Origin: Cyanobacteria bacterium UBA2855
GTDB taxonomy: Bacteria > Cyanobacteriota > Vampirovibrionia > Gastranaerophilales > Gastranaerophilaceae
DNA length: 64,000 nt
Direction of reading: 5' to 3'
Assembly: GCA_002350725.1 (NCBI GenBank)
Contig: DEFJ01000034.1
Location: 9,568 to 73,567, forward strand
The notes beneath the pieces were generated by a model that saw only the letters and a program-made list of their open reading frames with translations, was not told the origin of the DNA and made no database searches. The translations under genes and the position numbers were made by a program. Each line of letters begins with the position of its first letter. The first letter of the stretch is position 1. Positions 26,089 to 36,700 of this stretch are shown in pieces.

Positions 26089-27039
26089 TTAGCTTTCAAT
26101 CAGCATACTTGCGCCAATTACACCTGCATTATTTCCAAGTTCCGCAGGAACAATTTCAACAGCTTCGCCTGCAATTTTCATTGCACGATTTTTAATGGTT
26201 TCTCTAATCGGCTCTAATAAAAAATCGCCGGAGGCTGCAACTCCACCTCCTATAATCACTTTTTCAGGATTTAACAAATTTATTACGCTGGTTAAACCTA
26301 AGCCGATATATTCACCCATAATTGCGAATATTCTTTTTGCAACAGGATCGCCTGCTTTAGCTGCTTGATAAACTACATATGGAGTAATCTCAGGATTTGC
26401 AAGTTCTCTGAATTTAGTTGATTTACCACCCTTAATATAATCTTCTGCCATAGCAACAATTGCAGGACCGGAAGCAAAAGCTTCCATACATCCGGTGTCA
26501 CCGCAACCGCAAATCGGACCATCTTTCATTTGCAATTTTATATGACCTATTTCACCTGCAGCATTTGACGCACCTCTAACTAACTTTCCATTTACTATAA
26601 GACCTGAACCTATACCTGTTCCAACAGTTATACAAATCAAATTTTCGCAGCCTTTTCCTGCTCCAAAATTCAATTCTCCTAAAGCCGCACATCTTACATC
26701 ATTGTCAACACGTGTCGGAATATGAAATTCTTCCTCAATTTTTTGAGCAATTGGTACATCAACCCACCCGGGAATATTCGGAGCCAACCTTACCACACCA
26801 GATTTATAATCTACTTGTCCCGGAAAGCCAAAACCGATACCCTCTATATCTTCAGCTACAGAATCTGTTTCTTTCATTAAATCTTTGATAGCCTGCTTGA
26901 TATTATCAACAGTATATTCATATCCCATTTCAGCATGTGTCGGAATTGAATTTGAATATATAATTTTACCCTCAGGACTTACCAATGCCAATTTTACGTT
27001 TGTACCGCCGACATCTATACCGATTCTGTTTTTAGCCAT
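26089..27039 (-). CDS. ROK-family sugar kinase (glucokinase-like)
   Basis: 316 aa from the ATG at 27039 (ribosome binding site GGAGAG). The ATP-binding motif DVGGTNVKLALV is at the N-terminus, the ROK signature with the zinc ligands (GHIKL...CGCGDTGCMEA) in the middle, and a C-terminal GGGVAASGDF phosphate loop. It most likely phosphorylates glucose to glucose-6-phosphate in the cytoplasm; fructose or N-acetylmannosamine kinase activity cannot be excluded. No DNA-binding domain, so not a ROK repressor. Confidence 0.88.
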   Translation of the reverse strand: MAKNRIGIDVGGTNVKLALVSPEGKIIYSNSIPTHAEMGYEYTVDNIKQAIKDLMKETDSVAEDIEGIGFGFPGQVDYKSGVVRLAPNIPGWVDVPIAQKIEEEFHIPTRVDNDVRCAALGELNFGAGKGCENLICITVGTGIGSGLIVNGKLVRGASNAAGEIGHIKLQMKDGPICGCGDTGCMEAFASGPAIVAMAEDYIKGGKSTKFRELANPEITPYVVYQAAKAGDPVAKRIFAIMGEYIGLGLTSVINLLNPEKVIIGGGVAASGDFLLEPIRETIKNRAMKIAGEAVEIVPAELGNNAGVIGASMLIES

Positions 27040-27110
27040 TTTTACTCTCCATATTTCTACTAACCCTAACACTATGATATGACAAAAATAACGATATGAA
27101 AATAGTTATA

Positions 27111-28289
27111 TTATTTTTTTAGGACTTCGGATATCATATAAAAAGAGCCGCAGATTACAGTAACCGTATCCTGATTTATTGAAAAATCATTTAATGATTT
27201 AAATTCCTTTGACGGGAATATACAAACTTTTTCAAGCTCACTAACCGAAACTGATTGCTTATGGTTATAATGATAAAAATATATCTCATCACCTTTTGAA
27301 AACAAAATTTCCATCATTTTTTTGTAATCTTTTGTATTCAAACATCCAAAAACAAACCGACGTTTTTTATCAGGGAAATAAAAATCTAAGCTATCCCTTA
27401 ACGCTCGCGCGCCATTTGGATTGTGAGCACCATCAATAACTAGCATTCTGCTTTCAAAAAATTCAAATCTGCAAGGATGCTTAACGTTATGAAGTCCTTT
27501 TATTATAGTTTTTTCCGGTATCTCCGGAAAAACATGATGAATTGCTGTCAATGCAAGTGCAAGATTTTCCTGTTGGTATGTTCCCTTTAGAGCCAACTCT
27601 GAAGCATTCACAAAAGGAGAAGTCATGACAAGAAGAGAATTACACTCATCCGCCTTATCTTTGATTGCCTCATACCCTTCTGAGGTTACAACCGGACAAT
27701 TTGGCTTGATGATACCGGCTTTTTCAAATGATATTTCATCTTTTGTATTTCCTAGCCTATCTGTGTGATCCAAATCTATGTGAGTAATAATTGCACAAAG
27801 ATTTGATTTAATAATATTTGTCGCATCAAATCTTCCGCCTAATCCTGTTTCTAAAACAACAACATCAACTTTTTTATCATAAAAATATTTAAACATAACC
27901 GCTGTTAATATTTCAAATTCGGTTAGAGAAATATTATATTTATCCGAAATTTCTGTTGTTTTTTTCACGTATCTTGCAAAATCCTCATCAGAGATTTCTT
28001 TCCCAACATTTTCTTCAGGTGAAAAAATTTTTATCCTTTCGGTATACTTGAATATATGAGGACTTGAATATAATCCGACTTTTTTACCAGCCGATTGAAG
28101 AATTGAGGCTAATATAGCACATACAGAGCCTTTTCCGTTAGTACCAGCGACATGTATACAATTCAGCTCATCTTGAGGATTTCCGATAATATTCATAAAG
28201 TCAAGCATTCTACCTAAACCTAACTCTATTCGAAATTTTCCGGAAGACGTTAATATATTTTCAGCTTGAATATATTCTATGTTCTTCAT
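27111..28289 (-). CDS. folC: Dihydrofolate synthase / folylpolyglutamate synthase
   Basis: 392 aa Mur-ligase-family enzyme that adds glutamate to dihydropteroate and folates. P-loop GTNGKGS (49-55), the substrate region LYSSPHIFKYTERI, the metal site LETGLGGRFDATN, the DHTDRLGNT segment and the C-terminal DGAHNPNGARAL. Complete length. 71 bp upstream of the ROK kinase gene on the same strand; they could share a transcript. Confidence 0.94.
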   Translation of the reverse strand: MKNIEYIQAENILTSSGKFRIELGLGRMLDFMNIIGNPQDELNCIHVAGTNGKGSVCAILASILQSAGKKVGLYSSPHIFKYTERIKIFSPEENVGKEISDEDFARYVKKTTEISDKYNISLTEFEILTAVMFKYFYDKKVDVVVLETGLGGRFDATNIIKSNLCAIITHIDLDHTDRLGNTKDEISFEKAGIIKPNCPVVTSEGYEAIKDKADECNSLLVMTSPFVNASELALKGTYQQENLALALTAIHHVFPEIPEKTIIKGLHNVKHPCRFEFFESRMLVIDGAHNPNGARALRDSLDFYFPDKKRRFVFGCLNTKDYKKMMEILFSKGDEIYFYHYNHKQSVSVSELEKVCIFPSKEFKSLNDFSINQDTVTVICGSFYMISEVLKK

Positions 28290-28393
28290 AATATAAAGTT
28301 AAAATAAAATTATTAGTTTTTCAATTAAAATTTTAATTATACATAGCAAAAAAGAAAATTTACAAGTTTTAGACTTGCTGGAGGATTTAATTA

Positions 28394-30364
28394 ATGAAAT
28401 TACAAGCAATAAACAACAATCAAACATACAATAGAAATAATTACTCTCAACATAGGAATAAAGACATAACTTTTCAAGGTTATGATATGGGATTGTTATT
28501 AAGAAGAACAATATTACAACCAAATCAAGATAAGCTTTGGTCGCAATGTTCAGAATTATCCCACATATCCGGATTAAATACCAGAAAGCTTATATCAATA
28601 CTATCTGATGCAACCAAAAGACAATTCAATTTTATGGACGAAATTGTTCAAAAATATCACGGAAGAAACTGGTTTCCTCTCGTAAAAAAAGAAGAACGAG
28701 AAAACCCACAATTTATTTTGGATATATATAATTCAGTAAAGAAACCTAATGATATTCATTCAAAAGTAATGATGAATTCAACAATGCCTATGGAAACTTT
28801 ATCTAATCTATACAAAGCCGCACCGGATAAAGAAAGTCTTGTTTTTGTAGACAGAATGCAAACTGAAGTAATGGACGGGTCGGAAGAAGCTGCAAAAAGA
28901 ATTATTTCGCTGCTGAATTTACCATATCGCGATGCAATAATAAAGGATTTTGATACATACAAATCTTTCTTAATTTTAAATAAAGATTCTGATAATATTG
29001 CAAACAAATTGAACAAATTAATATCAAATAACAGTTTTAACAGAAAAAAATATGATGCAAAATTAGGGATTAATAAATTGGCAAACAACCATAGTCAATT
29101 TGATTTTATAAATAATAATAGGACTTTCTTGGAGGAAAACTACTCAAAGGAAAGATACAATTTCATGAGAAACATGACAAACGAGTTTTTATCTTTCAGA
29201 AAAGGGTTATCAGACAGCGATTACAAAGAAATTCTTGATATGTATTCAACGACATCTGCACAAAATATTAATATCAGAATTAGTTTAATGAATAAATTTC
29301 GTAATTCATACCCTCTTAACGGAGAATCTGATATTAGCTCATTAAGAAAACTATTTGATGCTGTTGATGCAGACAAAAATATTGCAGAATTTGTAAAAAA
29401 AGCTCTTAACGGTAAAATTAAGGCAAATTCTATCCAGAGTATACTTTATGCTATAGAATTAGTTCCGCCTAAAAAGTTAAATACCTTTCACAAAAACATA
29501 ATCCGCATATACGAAAATTCTAACACTCAAGAAGAACTTAAAAACGGATTATTAAAAGAGGTAGAAAATCCATTCTATACCACACAAACCAAGCAAGCCT
29601 TGCTTCAAGAATCAATAAATGCAGGATTTTCAAAAGCTCAAACACGAATTCAAAAACTTAAATTATATGCAGAAAATCAGTACAACCAACTGAGATACAA
29701 ATTTGCAACACGAAATTCTGAAGATGCTTTAATTGTTCTAAATAAAGATGTAGAACAGATAACCAAACCGTCAACCGAAGCAGAAAGTTCAATAATTACA
29801 TCAGACCATACAAGATTCATGCCGAAGGCAACTTCTGAAGCACAAAATATAGAAACAAAACCTGTAAAACTTGTAAGAACAATTAAAGAATCGCCTCAAG
29901 CAAGAAAATTACGCGTAACTTCTGATATAAACGGCATTATCGAACAAAAACTCGGTGAAAAGACTTTAGAAAAACAGAAGGGAAATTTCGCCGCAAATGC
30001 AACAGTTATGAGATTTAAATTACTAAATGATATTTTTGATTCAATATCCGCAACACGTACTCAGCAAAAGGCACTAGGCATAAGACCAACAATTCAAAAT
30101 CGAGATGCAATAAAGGTATTCAGCAGAATAAACGGCAGAAACAAGAAATTAGTTCGTTATATGCTAAGACAAACAAATTCAAACAACGAACGAATTTATA
30201 ACATACGCGATATCGTTTCTTTGGTTGACAATGCAGAAAAACAAATAGCAAAGAATAAAAAAGCAAATAAATCATATAAAGCAGCAGATGCAAAAGCCTA
30301 TTACGAAAACATATACCAATCAATGGTTCAAGAACACGGCAAACTAAAACGCAAAAGAAAATAG
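28394..30364 (+). CDS. Orphan helical protein (656 aa) with N-terminal F-Q-G motif
   Basis: Not recognised. Strong ribosome binding site GGAGG. Residues 1-24 are Asn/Gln-rich and disordered, then ITFQGYDMG (25-33), the same motif as the 130-aa protein at 47373. The rest is almost all alpha helical and polar, rich in Asn, Lys and Ser, with a basic C-terminus GKLKRKRK. No signal peptide, membrane helix or catalytic motif visible. The even helical spacing between 60 and 420 could be a diverged solenoid. Followed 27 bp later by the YkgJ-type gene, which has its own -10. Confidence 0.75.
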   Translation: MKLQAINNNQTYNRNNYSQHRNKDITFQGYDMGLLLRRTILQPNQDKLWSQCSELSHISGLNTRKLISILSDATKRQFNFMDEIVQKYHGRNWFPLVKKEERENPQFILDIYNSVKKPNDIHSKVMMNSTMPMETLSNLYKAAPDKESLVFVDRMQTEVMDGSEEAAKRIISLLNLPYRDAIIKDFDTYKSFLILNKDSDNIANKLNKLISNNSFNRKKYDAKLGINKLANNHSQFDFINNNRTFLEENYSKERYNFMRNMTNEFLSFRKGLSDSDYKEILDMYSTTSAQNINIRISLMNKFRNSYPLNGESDISSLRKLFDAVDADKNIAEFVKKALNGKIKANSIQSILYAIELVPPKKLNTFHKNIIRIYENSNTQEELKNGLLKEVENPFYTTQTKQALLQESINAGFSKAQTRIQKLKLYAENQYNQLRYKFATRNSEDALIVLNKDVEQITKPSTEAESSIITSDHTRFMPKATSEAQNIETKPVKLVRTIKESPQARKLRVTSDINGIIEQKLGEKTLEKQKGNFAANATVMRFKLLNDIFDSISATRTQQKALGIRPTIQNRDAIKVFSRINGRNKKLVRYMLRQTNSNNERIYNIRDIVSLVDNAEKQIAKNKKANKSYKAADAKAYYENIYQSMVQEHGKLKRKRK

Positions 30365-30379
30365 CAAGATATTCTATGT

Positions 30380-30385
30380 TATAAT
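30380..30385 (+). promoter_or_regulatory. Extended -10 box of the YkgJ-type gene, leaderless type
   Basis: TG-T-TATAAT, six bases, ATG at 30392. No Shine-Dalgarno. Same layout as comM and GT9. Confidence 0.6.
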
Positions 30386-30391
30386 ATTTTT

Positions 30392-31072
30392 ATGACTGAA
30401 TTAAACGATAAAGTTACAAAATTAAAAAAAGAATATCGCGAAATTTTTGCAACAATGACTGATGTTATTCAAGACAAATTGGAACAAATTAAACCCAAAG
30501 ATTTTGATGGAGATTTGTTTACTCAATATTCACCAAATTCAGTAGGTCAGGAATGGCAGAAATCTGCAATTAAGCTCCTTAATGAAGATATTTCAAAAGA
30601 AATATACAGAAAACTAAATGAAATACTTGCTTATAGAACAAATTTTCATTGTATAGGTTGTGCGACTTGTTGTAAATTAGCGTGTTCTCAGTTTTCTCCG
30701 GAAGAATTAAAACAAAAAGCCGACAACGGAGATAATTTTGCTACCCAATTTTTGAGCGTTTTTATCCCATATCAATCAAAAGAAGAGGCAAGGAAAGTTT
30801 ATCCTGAATATATTGAGCTTCTCGAAGAAAACGGGGAAGAAAATGTTTATTTTTATCATTGTCCTAAACTTACTAAAGAAAATCGCTGCTCAGATTATGA
30901 AAATCGTCCGCAAATTTGCAGGGATTTTCCTGACAATCCTCTTAGTATACTACCAAAAGCCTGTGGCTATAAAGCTTGGAAGGATGAAATAGAACCGATA
31001 GCACTAATGCTTCACTCAATGATTGAAATCGTTGAACATTATACCAAAGAATTAATAACGTTATTGGAATAA
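30392..31072 (+). CDS. YkgJ-family cysteine cluster protein
   Basis: 226 aa. The cysteine-cluster domain (about 85-200) contains CIGCATCCKLAC, then CPKL...CSDYENRPQICRDFP, and a last Cys in KACGYKAW, a pattern predicted to bind zinc or iron. The N-terminal 85 residues and C-terminus are helical. Function unknown. Its stop codon abuts that of convergent ctpA (TAATTA, 31070-31075). Confidence 0.85.
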   Translation: MTELNDKVTKLKKEYREIFATMTDVIQDKLEQIKPKDFDGDLFTQYSPNSVGQEWQKSAIKLLNEDISKEIYRKLNEILAYRTNFHCIGCATCCKLACSQFSPEELKQKADNGDNFATQFLSVFIPYQSKEEARKVYPEYIELLEENGEENVYFYHCPKLTKENRCSDYENRPQICRDFPDNPLSILPKACGYKAWKDEIEPIALMLHSMIEIVEHYTKELITLLE

Positions 31073-32308
31073 TTATTTTATTGCATGACCAATCATTTTA
31101 TTTAGGAGGTTTTTAGCAGCTTGCAGCTGAACATCTTCATGATTTCTGATATTTTTCTCAGTAAACTGAACCTCCATATCGGGATTTATACCCTTTTGAT
31201 TTATATCAGTACCATTTGGAGTAAGGTATTTGGCAACAGTCAAATTCAAACCCGTTTCATTTTCTAAAGGTATAATTTTTTGCACCATACCTTTACCAAA
31301 AGTTTTTGTTCCAACAAGCTTTGCCCTGTTATAATCTTTCATTGCACCTGAAAAAATTTCACTTGCACTTGCACTGCCGCCATCCACGAGTATTACAACA
31401 GGTTTTTCAATTTTAAAATCAGTTTCCTGCGCCTGAATATCATAACGATATCCATTACGCCCTACAATACTAACCAATTTACCTTCCGGAATAAACAGAT
31501 TTGCAATAAATATTGCATTTGGTAACAAACCACCCGTATTTCCACGCAAATCTATCACTAAGCCGTCTGTATTTTTTGTCTTTTCGGCAGCTTCAAGGAA
31601 TTCATTAGGGGTCGTAGAACCGATAAAACTATTGATTTGAATGTAACCTATATTGTTATCTACAGAACTTTTGACCGTCTTAATTTTTATTTCTTTTCTT
31701 ATTATTTTCTTTACAAACTTATCGCCATTTCTGAGAATTGTAAGCTGAACTATGGTATTCTCAGGTCCTCTTACAAGGTTTGCGACCTCAGAAATAGACA
31801 AGCCACTTGCCTCTTTCCCGTCGATATCAAGAATTATGTCACCTGACAGAATATTAGCACTCTGAGCAGGTGTTCCGTCTATTACGTTAACGATATGAAT
31901 TTTACCTGCGACAGAAGATATATTTACACCGATACCGAATATTCTTGAATTTATGGATGTATTTTGGTCACTATATTCACTTTTACTCATAAATCTTGAA
32001 TACGGATCATTAAGACTTGCCAACATGGTATCTATCGCAACTTTTGCATCATCGTCATTTTTAATTTTATCATCATAACGATGTTTCCATCTGTACCAAT
32101 TTTGTTCGTTCATAGTAGAATCGTAGTAGTTTTTTCTAACTATATTCCAAACATTATCCACCAATTTTTGAGAAGAAATTTTATCATGGTTTATTAATTC
32201 TTCATCCGAAGACATCATAGGATTTTTTAGCACCATAAATGCCTTATTTAAACCCAAAAGCAATACTGCTGAAAATATTAAAATATATACAGTGTTTCTT
32301 CTCTTCAT
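31073..32308 (-). CDS. Carboxy-terminal processing protease (S41, PDZ)
   Basis: 411 aa from the ATG at 32308. N-terminal signal anchor (TVYILIFSAVLLLGLNKAF), a PDZ domain around residues 125-205 (GIGVNISSVAGKIHIVNV), and an S41 domain with the catalytic serine in GGSASASEIFSGA and the lysine in GTKTFGKGMVQ. It would trim proteins at their C-termini in the periplasm. The start is favoured over codons at 32323 and 32326 because TTTAAT lies six bases before it with TTGATT 17 bp further up, giving a leaderless message. Confidence 0.9.
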   Translation of the reverse strand: MKRRNTVYILIFSAVLLLGLNKAFMVLKNPMMSSDEELINHDKISSQKLVDNVWNIVRKNYYDSTMNEQNWYRWKHRYDDKIKNDDDAKVAIDTMLASLNDPYSRFMSKSEYSDQNTSINSRIFGIGVNISSVAGKIHIVNVIDGTPAQSANILSGDIILDIDGKEASGLSISEVANLVRGPENTIVQLTILRNGDKFVKKIIRKEIKIKTVKSSVDNNIGYIQINSFIGSTTPNEFLEAAEKTKNTDGLVIDLRGNTGGLLPNAIFIANLFIPEGKLVSIVGRNGYRYDIQAQETDFKIEKPVVILVDGGSASASEIFSGAMKDYNRAKLVGTKTFGKGMVQKIIPLENETGLNLTVAKYLTPNGTDINQKGINPDMEVQFTEKNIRNHEDVQLQAAKNLLNKMIGHAIK

Positions 32309-32314
32309 ATCAGT

Positions 32315-32343
32315 ATTAAACATCAATGATAAATCATAATCAA
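32315..32343 (-). promoter_or_regulatory. Promoter of the S41 protease gene, leaderless type
   Basis: On the minus strand TTGATT (32343-32338), 17-bp spacer, TTTAAT (32320-32315), six bases, ATG at 32308. Confidence 0.55.
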
Positions 32344-32397
32344 TATACTTTTTATGTAAATAATTAGAATATTAAAATCAAACTTAAACTTATAATA

Positions 32398-33420
32398 TTA
32401 AGCAGAAACCTTACCTCTTAACTGTCCGCATGCCGCATCAATATCAGCACCGCGTTCCAGTCTTACCGTAACCTTTTTACCTGAATGTTCCATCAAATAT
32501 TTAAATTTCATTATAGAATTATTTGAAGGTTTTTTGTAATCGTTCTTCTCCGTCGGGTTATAAGGTATCAAATTAATATTACATTTAATATCACGAAGAT
32601 AATATGCCAGTTCCTTTGCACTTTCAACAGTATCATTCAAATCTTTTATAAGAAGATATTCTATGGTAATTCTCCTGCCGGTCTTATCTACATAATTTTT
32701 CATAGCTTTTTTTAATTCTTCCATAGGATACTTGTTTTCAATTTGCATTAACTGCTGTCTTATTATATGATTAGGCGCATGTAAGGATATAGCAAGGGTA
32801 GATTGCATATCCAAATCAGCCAGTTTATTTATCTGAGGAACAATACCGCTCGTAGAAACTGTCAAACGTCTTGCCCCTATTTGAAAATCTTCATTGAAAA
32901 TTTCCATTGCTTTAAGCACATTTTCAAGATTTAATAACGGCTCACCCTGTCCCATAAATACAACATTTGTAACCTTTAAACCTGTATCTCTTTGGATAGT
33001 CAAGACCTGCTCTATTATCTCTTTATATGTAAGATTTCTTATAAACCCTCGTTTTCCTGTTGCACAAAAAGAACAATTTACGGCACAACCGACCTGCGAG
33101 CTTACGCAAGCCGTAAGATTAGCACGATTATCAAACCTCATTAAAACAGTTTCAACACACTCACCATCAGGATACTCCAATAAGTATTTTATTGTTCCGT
33201 CTGAACTTACCTGTTTTACTTTTATCTTTACATCAGAAATCTTTGCAACAGCTTTTAATTCCTCACGAAATTTTACGGACAAATCCGTCATTTCATCAAT
33301 TGACGATACCGATTTTAGATATATCCAGTTATGAATTTGTCTTGCTCTAAATTTAGATGCCTTTAATTCATCCGTAATTTGCTCTATTTCTTTTTGAGTT
33401 AATCCTGATAAAGTTTTCAT
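32398..33420 (-). CDS. rlmN: Dual-specificity 23S rRNA/tRNA adenine-C2 methyltransferase RlmN
   Basis: 340 aa radical SAM enzyme that methylates A2503 of 23S rRNA and A37 of some tRNAs. Iron-sulfur cysteines Cys112, Cys116 and Cys119 (GCAVNCSFCATG), the GQGEPLLN motif and the C-terminal catalytic Cys in DAACGQLRG. Full length. AATAAT lies seven bases before the ATG and no ribosome binding site is obvious, so it too may be leaderless. Confidence 0.96.
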   Translation of the reverse strand: MKTLSGLTQKEIEQITDELKASKFRARQIHNWIYLKSVSSIDEMTDLSVKFREELKAVAKISDVKIKVKQVSSDGTIKYLLEYPDGECVETVLMRFDNRANLTACVSSQVGCAVNCSFCATGKRGFIRNLTYKEIIEQVLTIQRDTGLKVTNVVFMGQGEPLLNLENVLKAMEIFNEDFQIGARRLTVSTSGIVPQINKLADLDMQSTLAISLHAPNHIIRQQLMQIENKYPMEELKKAMKNYVDKTGRRITIEYLLIKDLNDTVESAKELAYYLRDIKCNINLIPYNPTEKNDYKKPSNNSIMKFKYLMEHSGKKVTVRLERGADIDAACGQLRGKVSA

Positions 33421-33444
33421 ACTTATTATTATTCCACAAAAAGA

Positions 33445-33651
33445 TTACTCAACAAGAGTAAACCTTAAAGTTCCTTTATCATCAACAATTTCATTCCACA
33501 TCTTATAAGGGCGTACCCAGTTATCACCGGTTTTTAAAGGCTGATAGATAATCATATCTTCCAAAGTCTCCGAATGTTTTGCAAACCCTATAACTTTGTA
33601 CAAATTACCTTTAAAATGTCTGTATGTTTTACCGATTTCAATTGCTTGCAT
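33445..33651 (-). CDS. DUF1653-domain protein
   Basis: 68 aa with the typical DUF1653 layout: GKTYRHFKGNLYKVIGFAKHS at the N-terminus, then EDMIIYQPL and the W-x-RPYKMW block. Function unknown; the fold is a small beta barrel. Good ribosome binding site AGGAGAATA. 24 bp upstream of rlmN on the same strand and likely co-transcribed. Confidence 0.9.
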   Translation of the reverse strand: MQAIEIGKTYRHFKGNLYKVIGFAKHSETLEDMIIYQPLKTGDNWVRPYKMWNEIVDDKGTLRFTLVE

Positions 33652-33773
33652 TGTTATTCTCCTACATATTTAATAATGAATATATTAAAATATATCCTTT
33701 AAATTGATGATGTTAATATACCATAATATGGCTTACAATATAATATATATCAAAATAAGGGGAAATAGTACAC

Positions 33774-36700
33774 ATGTTACAAGAAGCAACCAAAGCAATA
33801 AATTCAGCATTTAACAACAGTTTTATAAAAAAATTGAGTTTGTACCTGCACGATTGTGTAAGAGAAGAAGTACAAAGCTCAACCTTTAGAAATCTTAAAG
33901 GCGATAAAGATAACAAATGGATTTTCCTAAAAGGAGAAGAAGGTTTACTACGTACAAATGAAGAGTACCTTCGTCTTGATGGCAGCGATGCAAAACTTAC
34001 GGAATTAATGACACTTTCAAGTAATTCCGTAAAAGACAAATATTTAATCTATGGCTATATGTTTCTTGTAGGCAAAAACTCAAAAAACAAAAGAGCAAGT
34101 GAATTTCTTACCCCTTTACTTTATCTTCCGTGTCACTTGGAACGGAATGGGGTTAATATAAACTGCATACCACAAGAAGAAGTTTTATCACTGAACACCG
34201 GGGCATTAACAGCATTAATGGGAAAACAAGATGATGAAGATGCTGTTGAACAACTCCTTAGCGGCTTGTTAGAAGTTGTTCCGACAATCCCTATTACGGA
34301 TGAGGCTTTGGAGATATTTTTAACAACTTTAAAAGCTATAATTCCTGAAATAGATATTAACTTGGATGACAAAAACAATGTTGATGAAGATAATCTTTCT
34401 CCTGACGAGGAGCCTGATTTTTACTCGGAAAAAATTAACGGAGATAACATTAATGACATAATTAATGATTCGGAAAACAAACAAAAACAAATAAAAAAAT
34501 TAGAAAAAATCAACTTAACAAGTCAGGCTGCAATTATTTTAACTAAAAGACCTTCGGTTACGGCAGGAGTGTTACATGAGTTAACCCAAATTGCGGAAAA
34601 GCCAAGCGGAATATATCGTGAAACAGCACTTAATGTTGTTAACGAAGAATTTTCAATTTCAAAAGATAAATCCGCGCCAATTAAAGATATGAAAAGCATT
34701 ACGGATTTCTACCCGATAACTCCACTTGCGCTTAGCGATTCTCAAGAACAAGTTATTAAAAATATAGAAAACAACAAATTTGTAGCAGTACAGGGCCCCC
34801 CGGGAACAGGTAAATCTCAAACTATTGTTAACTTGGTTGCTCACCTGATTGCAAACGGGAAAACAGTTCTTGTAGCATCAAGAATGGATAAAGCTGTTGA
34901 TGTTGTTGCTGACAGATTAAACGATTTGGGGGCTCCGTTCTTAGCCCTTCGTGCAGGTAGAATGAACTATCAAAAGCAGCTTAGTAATCAGTTAAATGAT
35001 TTGCTTAACAATAAAATAGATATAGATAACGACTATGAAGATAGTCTTTTTGTTGGCACTGACGATATGAAAGCTCATATCGATTTAATTCACGATGCTG
35101 AAAATCGATGTGAACAAATTATTAACCTTGAAAACAGATGGACAAATTTATCAGAAGAAATTGATGAACAAGAAAAAAATGTCGGAGAGGCACAATTCAT
35201 AAAATCAAGCCTTAAGAAAAATGAAATTGAAGATATTTTGAGTATTCTTGCCACATTAGAGAAAAATATGGAAAAAACAGGATTTTTCGCTAATATTGCA
35301 AACTACAGCAGTGTTAACAAATTAAAGAAAATTCTGAAACTAAAAGATTTTGATGTAAATTATGAAAACTTAAACAGACTTAAATCAGAGCTTGAAGTTG
35401 CAGCTATGATTTGGAAGCTTAGGAAAATAGAATCCGATATCCAAAAGACAGGTAATTTACACGTATTATCAGAACAAATCAGACAATTAAAGAAAAAACA
35501 ACGTCCTCTTGCAATTAATATTCTAAAAGCAAGAAGAAGAGAAAGCTTAAAAGAGTTGCTGAGAGATCAGGTTAAACGGAACAGATTAAAAGTTCACGCA
35601 AAATCTATCCTTAACAGAAGTCAGAATCATCAAAATAAAATCCTTGAAACAGAAGATTTCAGACCACTGTTGGATGCGTTTCCTTGCTGGTGCGTAACGA
35701 CATACGCAGTATCAGGTTCTATGCCTTTAAGACCGGGAATGTTTGATGTTGCCATTATTGATGAGGCATCTCAATGCGATATCGCAAGCTGTTTCCCTAT
35801 CTTATTCAGGGCAAAACGTGCCGTAATAGTAGGCGATGACAAACAGCTTCCGCATCTTTCATTCCTTGAAAAAGCAAAAGAACAATCCTTCCTTACTCAA
35901 TACGGAATCCCTGACAAATATCAATTGATGTGGAGATTTAGAACCAATTCGATGTTCGATTTGGCAGATTACTATTCATTAAATTCCGTCATGTTAGATG
36001 AACACTTTAGGAGTTTGCCTCCTATCATTGAGTTTTCTAACAGAGAATTTTACGGCGGAAGAATAAGAGTAATGAAAAAAGATGTTGGTAGTGAAAAGGT
36101 TCTTGAAACAGTAGTTGTCCCTGACGGCAAAGTCGATAGTGATGCAACAAGAAACTTACCTGAAATAGAAGCTCTTGTTAAACGTCTATACGATATTATT
36201 GTTGAAGACGAACGAAACAATCCGGACAATCCTGTGTCAGTAGGGGTAATTTCACCATTTAGAGCACAGGTTGAACAGATGAAAATATCAATTTCAAAAG
36301 TTTTATCAGCCCACATGATAAAAAAACATCAAATCGAAGTTGGTACAGCCCATACATTCCAAGGGGATGAAAGAGATATTATTCTCATGTCTTGGGCGTT
36401 TGCGCCGAACAGTTTCCCGCAGAGCTTAACATTCCTGCAAAAACCGAATTTGTTCAACGTAGCAATAACAAGAGCCAGATATAAAGTTATAAATTTTGTA
36501 TCTCGTGACCCTAAAGACATACAAGAAGGCTTATTCAGAGATTATATGTCATATATTGAAGAATACAATAATCGTAAGACGGTAATTGAAACCTCCGGAA
36601 TTGATGAAAACATTTATAAGAATAAACTTGAACGTGAAATAGCACAAAAACTCAGAGAACTTGGTCACGAAGTAAAAGCCGGAGTAGAAATTGCTAACTT

